NCBI GenBank assembly: GCA_024642565.1
Contig: JAHEAV010000008.1
Coordinates: forward strand, 50,246 to 103,635
DNA length: 53,390 nucleotides
DNA from: Erythrobacter sp.
GTDB lineage: Bacteria; Pseudomonadota; Alphaproteobacteria; Sphingomonadales; Sphingomonadaceae
Direction: 5' to 3'
Shown: positions 35,690-44,689 of the stretch, piece after piece
Layout of the letters: each line of letters starts with the position of its first letter
Numbering within the stretch: position 1 is the stretch's first letter
The notes under the pieces: generated by a model
What the model was told of the DNA's origin: nothing
What the model saw: only the letters and a program-made list of their open reading frames with translations
Databases searched by the model: none
Translations under genes and position numbers: made by a program

Positions 35690-37065
35690 TGCAAGGCTCC
35701 AATCGCATCGGCGGCCCGGCCAAGTGATGCGCGAAATTGCAACGGGCGATAGCTTTCCGGGCTGCGCACAGCGGCATAGGCACTATCGATCGAAGCACGA
35801 ATACCCGCCGCTGCGCCGACCGTGATGCGTCCTTCGCGGACCATCGCATTGAGCAGCGTATCTATCGCCATCACCGCCTGGGCGGATCCGGCGTAGTCGG
35901 TGAAGCGCGGCGATGTTGTGCGGTCGGCAATGGCCGCGATGACGGCGAACCCGTCATTCCCGCCATAGCTGCGCTGATCCAGCGCATCGGACAGGCCCGC
36001 CGCGGCCCCGCGCAGACGTTGCGCCGCGTTGCCGGCTTCGCTGCGGCCCTGACCCATCGCACGGTGGAAGTCCTTGCTCGCCGCTTCGAAACTGGCCGCC
36101 TGCCCTGGTGCCAGCACCCGCGACACAGCGGAAAGCATGATGATATTCTCGTCATTGTAGGGCGCCATTCCAAACGGGATGGCCCGGCCAGGATTGGTCT
36201 CGAACGTGCGGTTTGCCTGCGGCCCATCCGTAATCGGCCGATGGCAGCTATGACAATCGAAGAAGTAATATTCGGGGAAGATGCCATTGGCACCGAATTT
36301 GGGTTGAGAGAACAGGTCCGTCGAACGGCGCACCGCCTCTGCCTGACCCACGGCCCACAGACGCACACTGTCCAGCTTGCCCTTGCGCGCTGCATAGTCG
36401 CCGTCGACATCGTGATGCTGTTGGAGCGCCGAAAACAGGTCCAGTTCAAACACCACGCGCGGGTGCCCCGCCGCCATCATGGCGTGGGTCACAAATTGCC
36501 CGGTGTCGTTGCTGCCGAAATGGCAATCGAGGCAGATCTTGGCGCGAACCTGCGGCCGTTCGAGCGGGATCAATCCGCTCGCAACATTGGAAGCATGGGT
36601 TGCAGGCTTGGAATAATGACTGGCGATCCATCCCGCCGCCGCCCCATGGCAGCTTTCGCAACCGACCCCGTCGCTTGTCAGGAAACGCGGCCCGCGCTGC
36701 CCCTCTGGCGCATAAGTCGAATGGCAGCCGAGACAAGCGGGAGCCGAAGTCGCAGCACCAAGACCAAGATTGGCGGCGATGGTGCGCCCGCGCATACTGG
36801 CAAGCACGGCATAGGCACGGCTATGCGCGCCACTGGCCGATGACGGTTCTTGCCAACTGGCGATTTCATCCTGCCGCACGGCTTCGCCGTTGCCTTCCGC
36901 CCGGCCGTGGCACGTTGAACCCGCGCAGGTCGCCACGCCTTCATACCGGCCAGTGTTATTGGTGGCTTGCGCCCATGCGGGGCCAGCAGCGTCCGCCAGC
37001 AACAGCGCCGCCAGCAACAATGGCAGCAAGGCCAAAGCGAGGGTTTTTCCGGCGATCTGTGTCAT
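35686..37065 (-). CDS. Exported pentaheme cytochrome c, cytochrome c554-like
   Basis: 459 residues with a Sec signal peptide (Leu-rich core, cleavage near PAWAQA at residue 33). Heme sites are CLGCH at 111, CESCH at 136, CLDCH at 178 and CHSCH at 271, plus a first unusual site CAGSTCH at 47-53 with four residues between the cysteines (CX4CH), giving five hemes if it is used. The Cx4CH followed by G and later CESCHG is typical of cytochrome c554/c-prime-like proteins. About 180 residues after the last heme are helical with none. A good ribosome-binding site (GGGGAGGGG) precedes the ATG at 37065. It is the first gene of the tight group pentaheme-lipoprotein-barrel-decaheme; a periplasmic shuttle is the likely role. 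Confidence 0.87.
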   Translation of the reverse strand: MTQIAGKTLALALLPLLLAALLLADAAGPAWAQATNNTGRYEGVATCAGSTCHGRAEGNGEAVRQDEIASWQEPSSASGAHSRAYAVLASMRGRTIAANLGLGAATSAPACLGCHSTYAPEGQRGPRFLTSDGVGCESCHGAAAGWIASHYSKPATHASNVASGLIPLERPQVRAKICLDCHFGSNDTGQFVTHAMMAAGHPRVVFELDLFSALQQHHDVDGDYAARKGKLDSVRLWAVGQAEAVRRSTDLFSQPKFGANGIFPEYYFFDCHSCHRPITDGPQANRTFETNPGRAIPFGMAPYNDENIIMLSAVSRVLAPGQAASFEAASKDFHRAMGQGRSEAGNAAQRLRGAAAGLSDALDQRSYGGNDGFAVIAAIADRTTSPRFTDYAGSAQAVMAIDTLLNAMVREGRITVGAAAGIRASIDSAYAAVRSPESYRPLQFRASLGRAADAIGALQ

Positions 37066-37323
37066 GCGTTACCCCTCCCCATCAGGCAAAGCTTGATCCT
37101 GCAGGCATCCTGCAGACAAAAGTCCGCTATGCCAACCGGCGAGGGATAAAAATCGTTCGAAACGGCAAGATTGGCCAATTCGCGCCGAAATGGCAGCGCG
37201 GTTGCATCACGTATCCCTTGGCAGACACCGCTGGGAAGCCGACCGGCCCGAAAATTCAACCAACCCGCGGCGCCCTGATCCGCAAGATCACCGAATTGTC
37301 AGGGGCGATTCGGCCTACCGCCA
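37066..37323 (-). promoter_or_regulatory. 258-bp region upstream of the pentaheme-to-decaheme operon
   Basis: No gene is seen here. It holds several symmetric elements: ATTGGCCAAT (37170-37179), CGTT-CGA-AACG near 37155, and a tandem 11-bp repeat at 37096-37117. Any operon promoter for the cytochrome genes should lie here, although transcription may also arrive from the cyclase and fecR genes upstream. No standard -35/-10 pair is clear. Confidence 0.4.
37096..37117. repeat. Tandem 11-bp repeat ATCCTGCAGGC / ATCCTGCAGAC
   Basis: Two head-to-tail copies differing at one base sit 31-52 bp upstream of the pentaheme start codon. Each contains the palindrome CTGCAG. Two copies exactly one helical turn apart (11 bp) look like a binding site for a dimeric regulator, but this is unproven. 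Confidence 0.5.
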
Positions 37324-38049
37324 CTACATCAAGGCAGTGGTGAGCAATGCAAGCTGGCCGGTGCAGCCCTTCTCGATCAAGGCGGCGGCCAGATCTTCCG
37401 GGTTGGCGGGAACGGATGCCAGCATCACAAAACTGATCTCGCTCGACGGGCCGCCGGACGGGCCGGTTATCGAATAGTTGGCCCCATCAGCCAGTGGCAA
37501 CTGGCTGACATTCCAAGGGGCAGTCGTTTGCCCGGCAGCAAAGGCAACATGCACATGATTGGGTGACGCCTTGTTTGCCACCACATAGGTTGGCGAACCT
37601 TCGGTGCCCGGTCGCCATAATTGGGCCGCGGCGGGGTCCGCAATACACATTGTGCCGGACTGCGTGACATCGATAAACCAGATGTTTGGACGGGTGATCT
37701 CCGCTGTAACCAGATCGCCGCGCACCGCACCGGTGCGAACCCGTGATGCCGACCTCTCGCGGGTCAACGCGGCAAAGGTGGATCGCTTCGTAGCCACCCG
37801 CGCACCAACACGGTGGCTGCCCGCACCGCTGATTACCCGCGTTCCGCCTTGGCCCAGAACGGTCACCGTATCCCCGGCTTTCAGGGTGATTTGTTCACTC
37901 GCAGCCAGTTTCTTGCCAACGGGATATTGGGCGGAGGACGGCCCGCTGGAGGCGACTACCACATCGGCCCGGGCATCATCGGAATTGACCAAGGCGAACG
38001 CGGCACCGGCCAGCGCCGCGGAAACCGACAGATTTCTAACCCAGGACAT
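37324..38049 (-). CDS. FecR-domain-like exported protein
   Basis: 241 residues. The ATG at 38049 is chosen from three close in-frame ATGs because AGAGGA lies 7 bases before it. A signal peptide (VRNLSVSAALAGAAFALV, cleavage near ARADV) comes first. The domain at 30-130 has the FecR-like pattern: a strand, LKAGDTVTVLGQGG, then VISGAGSHRVG. A conserved-looking second half has NIWFIDVTQSG and a final Cys pair (MCIAD, KGCTG). It overlaps the cyclase gene by 14 bp. FecR-like proteins next to CHASE2 cyclases are common in proteobacteria, and it may be the periplasmic partner of the CHASE2 sensor. Confidence 0.72.
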   Translation of the reverse strand: MSWVRNLSVSAALAGAAFALVNSDDARADVVVASSGPSSAQYPVGKKLAASEQITLKAGDTVTVLGQGGTRVISGAGSHRVGARVATKRSTFAALTRERSASRVRTGAVRGDLVTAEITRPNIWFIDVTQSGTMCIADPAAAQLWRPGTEGSPTYVVANKASPNHVHVAFAAGQTTAPWNVSQLPLADGANYSITGPSGGPSSEISFVMLASVPANPEDLAAALIEKGCTGQLALLTTALM

Positions 38050-40078
38050 AGGCATTCCTCTCATTCAGATTGGCCACACGTTGTAGCAGATTAGCCAGGG
38101 CCTTGTCATCCGGGTGCCTTTGCGCAAGTTCCTGCAACAAAGTCTGGGCCGCAGGCGTGTCACTATCCACCAAGATTATCACCTGCGCGAGAATGTTGCG
38201 ATCGGCCTTGGGGAAATCGGGGGCCGGTTCGAATATATCGACGGGCTGCGCGCGCCCTCTCAGCACCACCCGCCCCATCGGCCGCCACCAGTCCAGGCCG
38301 GATTTCTCGGCAAATTCACGGCTGGCCATAACACTGGAATCCAGCGCCTTATTGGCCGCCTCAAGGCGGGCTGCCGTATTCATGCTGTCTCCAAGCGCGG
38401 TGTACTGGATGCGGGTTTTGCCGCCGAAATTTCCGACCACCGCCTCTCCGTAATGCAAGCCGACCCGTGTTTTGCCGATCTTGGGCAAATTGCCATCCAT
38501 CTTCGCCACTTCGGCACGGAACGCCTCGCCCGCCTGCCATATGGCGTAGCCCGCGCGTGCCGCGCGTTGGGCATCGTCCGGGCGGGCAATCGGCGCGCCC
38601 CAGAAGGCAACAACGGCATCGCCCACGAATTTGTCGATCACGCCCCCATGGTCGAGCACGACCTGGCTCAGGCTCTCAAGATACCGGTTGAGCAGTTTTG
38701 CCACCATTTCCGGTTGCAGGGCATGGCTCATCTTGGTGAAGCCTTCGAGATCGCTGAACAGAACGAAGATCGACTTCTTTTCGCCGTGGAGCGCAAGCAG
38801 TTCGGGTTTGTTTATGATCTCCTGGGCCATTTCGCGGGGGAGGTATTTGCCAAGGGCCCCTTGCGCGAAATTGCGTTGCACTGCGCCTGCAGCGCGTGCG
38901 GCCGAGGTGACGGCCGTAAAGGCAATAAGCCAGCCGACAATCCAGCCAAAAGCGGGAAGGCCGTAGGTGTCGACACCGCGATTATGCATCAGAAAGCCTA
39001 TCCCGATCATCACTGCGAACTGGACGCCAAGAAGGCCGTAAATCCGCCAGTCCTTCCATTCGAGCAAGGCCGAAAGAGCCGCCAGACCGACAAACCCCAG
39101 CGCAAACAGCCATAATGTGATCGCCATTGGTCTGGGCAAGGCCTTGCCATCCAGCATCTGGGCAATGCTGGTGGCGTGAAAATAGATTCCGGGCGGTTCC
39201 GCCGAACCGGTAGCTTCCGACAAGGGTGTCGGCAGCCGGTCAACATCGACGATATCGCCGCCAATCAGGACATAGCGCCCCTGCACAGCCGGCACGAGTT
39301 CCGCCGACAATTCCGGAACTGCGGCGAGGTCGGGAATTGCATAGGGATCAATCGGGACCGTGGTGAACACACCGCGTGTCGGGTCCGCTGGCAATTGGTA
39401 ACGGACGCTTCCCTCGTATCCCCGCATAATCTTGTCGCCATCGCCTGCAGCCATCAACATGGCGCGGCCAAGCAAGGGCGGAATGTCACTGCGATCGGCT
39501 GGCCACAGCCGGGTAACTCCGTCAGCATCGCTGAGCATCACGCTGGCGGGCGCGGCCTTGCTGCCTTCGAGCGAGGCGACAAAGGAATCGAGATATTGCT
39601 GCTGATTATAGACAATGTCCCCCTGGTTCACATCCATGGACACAAAGGCGATAAAGGTCGGCGTCTTCATCGCCCGCAGGGTCTCGATCAATTCTTCGTC
39701 TTCATCCTGCGGCTGGTCGAACAGAATATCGATGCCGATAGCCTTTGCGCCCATCGCGTCGAGGTTGCGCAAGGTCCGGATGAGAATTCCGCGATCAAGG
39801 GGTGAACGCTTGCGCGCCGCAATCAAGGTGTCGTCCGTATAGACAATCTGCACGACACGCTGGTCCTGCCCGACTTCGTGCCTGTCCGCTTCGACAAAAC
39901 TGCGCGAATCGAATAGCGCCCGCTCCGCTTCGCCAAGGCCGGGAATATACCAGCTGAACCGCGCCACCAGCAGCGCGACAACCACCAGGATTGCAGTCAG
40001 CACCAGGCGTTGTTGCCCTGCCTCGCTGACGTTGCGCCAACCGCGCTTGATAAAACTGTCCGAACCGCCTTGCGGCAT
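38036..40078 (-). CDS. CHASE2-domain adenylate/guanylate cyclase (class III)
   Basis: 680 residues. One N-terminal transmembrane helix (25-45), a CHASE2 extracytoplasmic sensor (about 50-310), three more helices (about 318-338, 346-364, 374-398) and a class III nucleotide cyclase domain (430-620). The two metal-binding Asp are D443 in FSDLEGF and D487 in DKFVGDAVVAFWG. The purine-specifying positions are K483 and T560 (QYTALGD), the Lys-Thr pair usual for adenylate cyclases of class IIIb. N567 and R571 (MNTAARLE) supply transition-state contacts. So cAMP is the expected product, though cGMP cannot be excluded. A helical tail with a TPR-like flavour ends the protein. It lies 59 bp after gcvPB and overlaps fecR. 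Confidence 0.91.
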   Translation of the reverse strand: MPQGGSDSFIKRGWRNVSEAGQQRLVLTAILVVVALLVARFSWYIPGLGEAERALFDSRSFVEADRHEVGQDQRVVQIVYTDDTLIAARKRSPLDRGILIRTLRNLDAMGAKAIGIDILFDQPQDEDEELIETLRAMKTPTFIAFVSMDVNQGDIVYNQQQYLDSFVASLEGSKAAPASVMLSDADGVTRLWPADRSDIPPLLGRAMLMAAGDGDKIMRGYEGSVRYQLPADPTRGVFTTVPIDPYAIPDLAAVPELSAELVPAVQGRYVLIGGDIVDVDRLPTPLSEATGSAEPPGIYFHATSIAQMLDGKALPRPMAITLWLFALGFVGLAALSALLEWKDWRIYGLLGVQFAVMIGIGFLMHNRGVDTYGLPAFGWIVGWLIAFTAVTSAARAAGAVQRNFAQGALGKYLPREMAQEIINKPELLALHGEKKSIFVLFSDLEGFTKMSHALQPEMVAKLLNRYLESLSQVVLDHGGVIDKFVGDAVVAFWGAPIARPDDAQRAARAGYAIWQAGEAFRAEVAKMDGNLPKIGKTRVGLHYGEAVVGNFGGKTRIQYTALGDSMNTAARLEAANKALDSSVMASREFAEKSGLDWWRPMGRVVLRGRAQPVDIFEPAPDFPKADRNILAQVIILVDSDTPAAQTLLQELAQRHPDDKALANLLQRVANLNERNAYVLG

Positions 40079-40137
40079 GGCGCTTCCCCCTCTTGGGCAG
40101 GAAAGCGGTTCGGGCCGGTTTAATCAAGCGCCATCGG

Positions 40138-41709
40138 TCAATCCATGCCCGGATCGCTCCACGCCAACACCGGCTTGCGGGCAGCCAGAGTCTCGTCCAA
40201 CCGGCGGCGGGGGGCAAAGTGCGGTGCCGTTTTCAGTGATTCATCGCCCGCAATTGCCCGTTCTGCCACGCTGCGCAATGCGCCGATAAACTGGTCGAGC
40301 GCCGCCTTGCTTTCCGTTTCAGTCGGTTCGACCAACATCGCCCCGTGGACCACCAGCGGGAAATACATCGTCATCGGGTGGAAACCCTCGTCGATCAGTC
40401 CTTTGGCGAGATCGAGGGTACTTAGCCCGGCGGCAAAGCCTTTATCTCCGAAAATCGCCTCATGCATACATGGGCCGCTGGCGGCGAAGGGCGCATGCAA
40501 CACATCTTCCAGACTGCGCAGAATATAATTGGCGTTCAGCACGGCATCTTCGGACACTTGCTTCAACCCGTCCGCCCCGTGGCTGAGGATATAGGTCAGC
40601 GCGCGGGTGAACATGCCCATCTGGCCGTGGAACGCGGTCATACGGCCGAAACTCTGCGTATGATCGAACGCACCGGTATTTTCCTCCTCGACCAGATGCA
40701 CCACCCCGTCTGCCGTGCGCGCGGTAAAGGGCAAGGGCCCATAAGGCGAAAGCGCTTCGGACAATACTACCGGCCCGGATCCCGGTCCGCCCCCGCCATG
40801 CGGGGTGGAGAATGTCTTGTGCAGGTTGATGTGCATCGCATCCACGCCAAGATCGCCCGGCCGCACCCGGCCGACAATCGCGTTGAAGTTCGCTCCATCA
40901 CAATAGACAAAGGCGCCTGCTTCATGGACCGCGTCGGAAATGGCCTTCATATCGCGTTCAAACAGGCCGCAAGTGTTCGGATTGGTAATCATCACCGCTG
41001 CAACATCGGGCCCGAGGCGCGCCTTAAGTGCCTCCAGATCGACCCGGCCTTCTGCCGTGGCGGGAATATCCTCCACCTGATATCCGGCGAAGGCCGCGGT
41101 GGCGGGGTTCGTGCCATGCGCACTTTCCGGGCAGAGCACGACCTTGCGGGCATCGCCCCGTGCCTCCAACGCGGCACGAATACACAGGATACCGCACAGT
41201 TCGCCATGCGCGCCCGCCTTGGGGCTCATCGCCACGCCGTGCATTCCGGTCAGCTCGATCAGCCAGAACGCAAGTTCGTTCATCACCTCCAGCGCGCCGC
41301 GCACTGTGCCGACCGGCTGGAGCGGATGGACATCGGCAAAACCGGGCATCCGGGCAACTTTCTCGTTGAGCCGCGGATTGTGTTTCATGGTGCAACTACC
41401 CAAGGGGAACAGGCCCAGATCGATGGCATAATTCTGGCGGCTCAGCCGGGTATAGTGGCGCACGGTTTCCGGCTCTGACAATCCGGGCAGACCAATGGGA
41501 TCGCGCCGTTCAAACCCGCCAAGGCGGTTCGCGGCGGGCAGTGGCGCATCGGGCAAATCGACCCCGGTGGTTTCGGTGCTGCCAATCTCGAAGATCAGGG
41601 CTTCATCCAGCATCAGCGCACGATTTCCGGTGTATGTGGCCGTCACAGCCATCATCTCGCCGTCAGCATTCATCGCCGGTTTCCAGCCGGTTTTGTTGGG
41701 CGCGCTCAT
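40138..41709 (-). CDS. gcvPB: Glycine dehydrogenase (decarboxylating) subunit 2, P-protein beta
   Basis: 523 residues. With GcvPA it forms the PLP-dependent P-protein that decarboxylates glycine and loads the aminomethyl group on lipoyl-GcvH. The PLP lysine is K298 in [17 protein letters not shown], and the family motif [10 protein letters not shown] is at 103-112. The split P-protein (two genes) is common in alphaproteobacteria. The ATG overlaps the gcvPA stop by ATGA. A 59-bp gap then leads to the cyclase gene on the same strand. Confidence 0.95.
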   Translation of the reverse strand: MSAPNKTGWKPAMNADGEMMAVTATYTGNRALMLDEALIFEIGSTETTGVDLPDAPLPAANRLGGFERRDPIGLPGLSEPETVRHYTRLSRQNYAIDLGLFPLGSCTMKHNPRLNEKVARMPGFADVHPLQPVGTVRGALEVMNELAFWLIELTGMHGVAMSPKAGAHGELCGILCIRAALEARGDARKVVLCPESAHGTNPATAAFAGYQVEDIPATAEGRVDLEALKARLGPDVAAVMITNPNTCGLFERDMKAISDAVHEAGAFVYCDGANFNAIVGRVRPGDLGVDAMHINLHKTFSTPHGGGGPGSGPVVLSEALSPYGPLPFTARTADGVVHLVEEENTGAFDHTQSFGRMTAFHGQMGMFTRALTYILSHGADGLKQVSEDAVLNANYILRSLEDVLHAPFAASGPCMHEAIFGDKGFAAGLSTLDLAKGLIDEGFHPMTMYFPLVVHGAMLVEPTETESKAALDQFIGALRSVAERAIAGDESLKTAPHFAPRRRLDETLAARKPVLAWSDPGMD

Positions 41710-43067
41710 GCCAGTTTCTCCTTCAGGGCGGCAGCCAGAGCATGAATGTCTTCTTCCGTGGTGGTTTCAGTCACCGCGACCAGCAGGCCGCCCGCCAGAT
41801 CTGCCAGATCGGGATAGAGCCGGCCCAGCGATACGCCCGCCAGCACGCCATCTTCCGCAAGATCGCGCACGATTGCCCGCGCATCCTTTTCAAGCAGGAT
41901 GGTAAATTCGTTGAAGAAGGTATCATTCAATACGCGCACACCCGGCACCGCCGCCAATGTGTCAGCCGCCAGACATGCCAGCCGATGGTTCTCCGCCGCC
42001 AGTTGGCGCAAGCCTGTTTCACCCAGCAAAGTCATGTGGACGCTGAAAGCCAGCGCACACAGGCCCGAATTGGTGCAGATATTGCTGGTCGCTTTCTCCC
42101 GCCGGATATGTTGTTCGCGCGTGCTGAGCGTCAGCACGAAACCGCGTTTGCCATCGGCGTCCACGGTTTCGCCGCACAGGCGGCCCGGCATCTGGCGAAC
42201 ATGTTTGGGGTCGCGCACCGCGAACAGGCCGAGATACGGCCCGCCGAATTGCAAGCCCACGCCGATCGACTGCCCTTCGCCCACGACAATATCTGCGCCC
42301 AGTTCACCGGGCGAGGTAATCGCCCCAAGAGCCACCGGCTCGGTATTCACCACAATCAGCAGCGCACCCTTGGCATGGGCGGCATCGGCAATTTCGGCCA
42401 GATTGGGCAAGCGCCCGAGAATGTCGGGATATTGCACCACCACACAGCTGGTCGCTTCATCAATCCGCGCGATCAGCCCGGCATTGTCGGGCTGCGCCTG
42501 CAGAGCCGGCTGCGCCCCGGCAATCTTGTCATCGGTGAATTTCGCCATGGTCCGGACGACTTCGGCATAATGCGGATGCAACGCGCCCGACAGCACCACG
42601 CGGCTGCGCTTCGTCACCCGGCTGGCCATCGCCACCGCTTCCCAGCAAGCCGTCGAACCATCATACATGGAGGAATTGGCAACCGCGCAGCCATAGAGCC
42701 GCGCAACCTGGCTCTGGAATTCAAACAGCATCTGCAAGGTGCCCTGCGCGATTTCGGGCTGATAGGGCGTGTAAGCCGTCAGGAATTCACCGCGCTGAAT
42801 GAGATGGTCGACGCTGGCCGGAACGTGATGCCGATAGGCCCCTGCCCCCAGGAAGAACGGTGCATCGGCGGCCGCCAGATTTTGCTTGGACAGCCGCCGC
42901 ATATGCTGTTCGACCGCCATTTCGCTGGCATGCATCGGCAGGCCGCGGATCGGCCCGTCCAGCTGCGCTTCGGGCGGGACATCCACGAACAGTGCATCGA
43001 TATCGCTCGCGCCGATCACTTCGAGCATCGCCGAACGATCACTATCGGTCAGGGGCAGGTAACGCAT
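41706..43067 (-). CDS. gcvPA: Glycine dehydrogenase (decarboxylating) subunit 1, P-protein alpha
   Basis: 453 residues, the usual length. It is the partner of GcvPB; this half retains the aminotransferase fold but lacks the PLP lysine. It begins [20 protein letters not shown], and includes [33 protein letters not shown] and [15 protein letters not shown], all typical of GcvPA. GGAGTAAAG precedes the start. It lies 41 bp after gcvH in the operon gcvT-gcvH-gcvPA-gcvPB. Confidence 0.95.
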   Translation of the reverse strand: MRYLPLTDSDRSAMLEVIGASDIDALFVDVPPEAQLDGPIRGLPMHASEMAVEQHMRRLSKQNLAAADAPFFLGAGAYRHHVPASVDHLIQRGEFLTAYTPYQPEIAQGTLQMLFEFQSQVARLYGCAVANSSMYDGSTACWEAVAMASRVTKRSRVVLSGALHPHYAEVVRTMAKFTDDKIAGAQPALQAQPDNAGLIARIDEATSCVVVQYPDILGRLPNLAEIADAAHAKGALLIVVNTEPVALGAITSPGELGADIVVGEGQSIGVGLQFGGPYLGLFAVRDPKHVRQMPGRLCGETVDADGKRGFVLTLSTREQHIRREKATSNICTNSGLCALAFSVHMTLLGETGLRQLAAENHRLACLAADTLAAVPGVRVLNDTFFNEFTILLEKDARAIVRDLAEDGVLAGVSLGRLYPDLADLAGGLLVAVTETTTEEDIHALAAALKEKLA

Positions 43068-43108
43068 TTCTTTACTCCAATTCTATCCCGCAGGCAGGAG
43101 AGAAGAAT

Positions 43109-43480
43109 TCACAGCGATTCGACGAAATTCGCGTAAGCCTTGGCATCCATCAAACCGTCCAGTTCGGCCTTGTCACCGATGGTCAGCTTGAAGAACCAGC
43201 CGTCTTCTTCCGGTGAGGTGTTTACCAGTGCCGGATCATCATCAAGCGCGCTGTTGCTTTCCACCACTTCACCGCTGATCGGCGCATAGACATCGCTGGC
43301 GGCCTTCACGCTTTCGACCACAGCGGCATCCTTGCCCTTGTCCACCATGGCGCCGACATCCGGCAATTCGACGAATACAATATCGCCAAGCTGGCCCTGC
43401 GCGTAATCGGTGATGCCAACGGTGGCGGTATCGCCTTCGACATCGATCCATTCATGGTCTTCGGTGAAATAGCGGCTCAT
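43109..43480 (-). CDS. gcvH: Glycine cleavage H protein
   Basis: 123 residues, standard. It carries the lipoyl arm that moves the aminomethyl group between P-, T- and L-proteins. The lipoylated lysine is K59 in [12 protein letters not shown]. The start [11 protein letters not shown] and the end [11 protein letters not shown] are typical. It overlaps the gcvT stop by ATGA and has an AGGAG ribosome-binding site. Confidence 0.96.
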   Translation of the reverse strand: MSRYFTEDHEWIDVEGDTATVGITDYAQGQLGDIVFVELPDVGAMVDKGKDAAVVESVKAASDVYAPISGEVVESNSALDDDPALVNTSPEEDGWFFKLTIGDKAELDGLMDAKAYANFVESL

Positions 43481-44658
43481 TTTGCATCTCCTCGATAGTA
43501 ATTGTGCGGCACGAAGGGCATCGGCGCGATCCGCGCATCCAGGCGCCGCCCGCGGACTTCAATCTGCAACGCGGCACCGTCTGCTGCATGGTCAGCGGTG
43601 ACATAGGCCATCGCGATTGGATAGCCGAGCGTGGGCGAAAAACCGCCAGAGGTGACCCGGCCAATTTGCGCGTCACCGGCAAAAACCAGCGCGCCTTCGC
43701 GTGCCGGCAAGCGGCCTTCGATCACCAGTCCGACCCGCCGCGTTGCGGGGCCATCAGCGAGAATCTGCATTATCGCTTCATGACCCATCCAGCCGCCGCT
43801 TTCCCGGCGCCGTTTGGCAAGGGCAAACTGCAGTCCGGCAGAAACCGGATCCACTTGGGTATCAAGATCATGGCCATAGAGCGGCAGCGCCGCTTCCAGC
43901 CGCAGACTGTCGCGGGCACCAAGGCCGATTGGCTGCACTTCCGGCTCGGCACAAAGCAGGGTTGCAATCTGTGCCGCCGCGTCGGCCGGCAGCGAGATTT
44001 CAAAGCCGTCTTCACCGGTATAGCCTGACCGGCTGATGGTCATTTCGACATCGCCGATCGCGAACTGACCGAACCGCATGAACGTGAGCGCGGAAAGCGG
44101 ATAGTCGCCCGTCACATGCCTTTCCAATGCCTGAAAGGCTTCCGGTCCCTGCAAGGCAAGCAGTGCGCGGTCCTGCAAATGGTTGAGCGTGATATTATCC
44201 GGCAGATGTTCGCGCAAATGGGCAATGTCTTCCCATTTGGTCGCGCCATTGACGACGAGGTAAAGCGCATTCGGCCAGCGCGAAACCATCAGGTCGTCCA
44301 GCACCCCGCCATTTTCGTCGAGCAGCAAGGAATAGCGCTGCATACCCAGCTTCAGCGTGGAAAGATCAATCGGGAGCAGTGCCTCCACCGCCGCATCAAC
44401 ACCATCGCCTGACAGGAGGAGCTGGCCCATATGGCTGACATCGAACAGCCCGGCATGGGTGCGCGTCCATTCATGTTCGGCGACAATGCCGCCATGGGGG
44501 CCGGTGTACTGGATCGGCATTTGGTAGCCGGCGAATTCCACCATTCGTGCGCCGCAATCACGGTGCCACGCATCAAGCGGCAGCACCTGCTCTTCCGGCA
44601 GATCATCAGGGTGGGTTTCGGTTAGGTCTTCGCTCAAATCAACAATCCCGACAGACAT
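43477..44658 (-). CDS. gcvT: Aminomethyltransferase, glycine cleavage T protein
   Basis: 393 residues. It moves the one-carbon unit from aminomethyl-GcvH to tetrahydrofolate, releasing ammonia. The first 25 residues are an acidic extension ([16 protein letters not shown]) before the usual [20 protein letters not shown]. Further motifs are [46 protein letters not shown] and, near the end, [17 protein letters not shown]. It is the first gene of the gcv operon and lies directly after a tandem glycine riboswitch. Confidence 0.95.
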   Translation of the reverse strand: MSVGIVDLSEDLTETHPDDLPEEQVLPLDAWHRDCGARMVEFAGYQMPIQYTGPHGGIVAEHEWTRTHAGLFDVSHMGQLLLSGDGVDAAVEALLPIDLSTLKLGMQRYSLLLDENGGVLDDLMVSRWPNALYLVVNGATKWEDIAHLREHLPDNITLNHLQDRALLALQGPEAFQALERHVTGDYPLSALTFMRFGQFAIGDVEMTISRSGYTGEDGFEISLPADAAAQIATLLCAEPEVQPIGLGARDSLRLEAALPLYGHDLDTQVDPVSAGLQFALAKRRRESGGWMGHEAIMQILADGPATRRVGLVIEGRLPAREGALVFAGDAQIGRVTSGGFSPTLGYPIAMAYVTADHAADGAALQIEVRGRRLDARIAPMPFVPHNYYRGDAK

Positions 44659-44689
44659 GGCGATGCCTTGGACAGGACATCTTCACCAC

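Noticed and set aside
27784-37065. An MtrCAB-type metal-reduction operon
   Set aside because: There is a barrel and there are multiheme cytochromes, but there is no MtrA-like decaheme of about 330 residues. The large cytochrome has LVIVD repeats instead of the MtrC fold, and the barrel does not look like MtrB by eye.
37062-37259. A 65-codon minus-strand frame upstream of the pentaheme gene
   Set aside because: It overlaps the cytochrome start, lacks a ribosome-binding site and has no protein-like features; the region is better read as regulatory.
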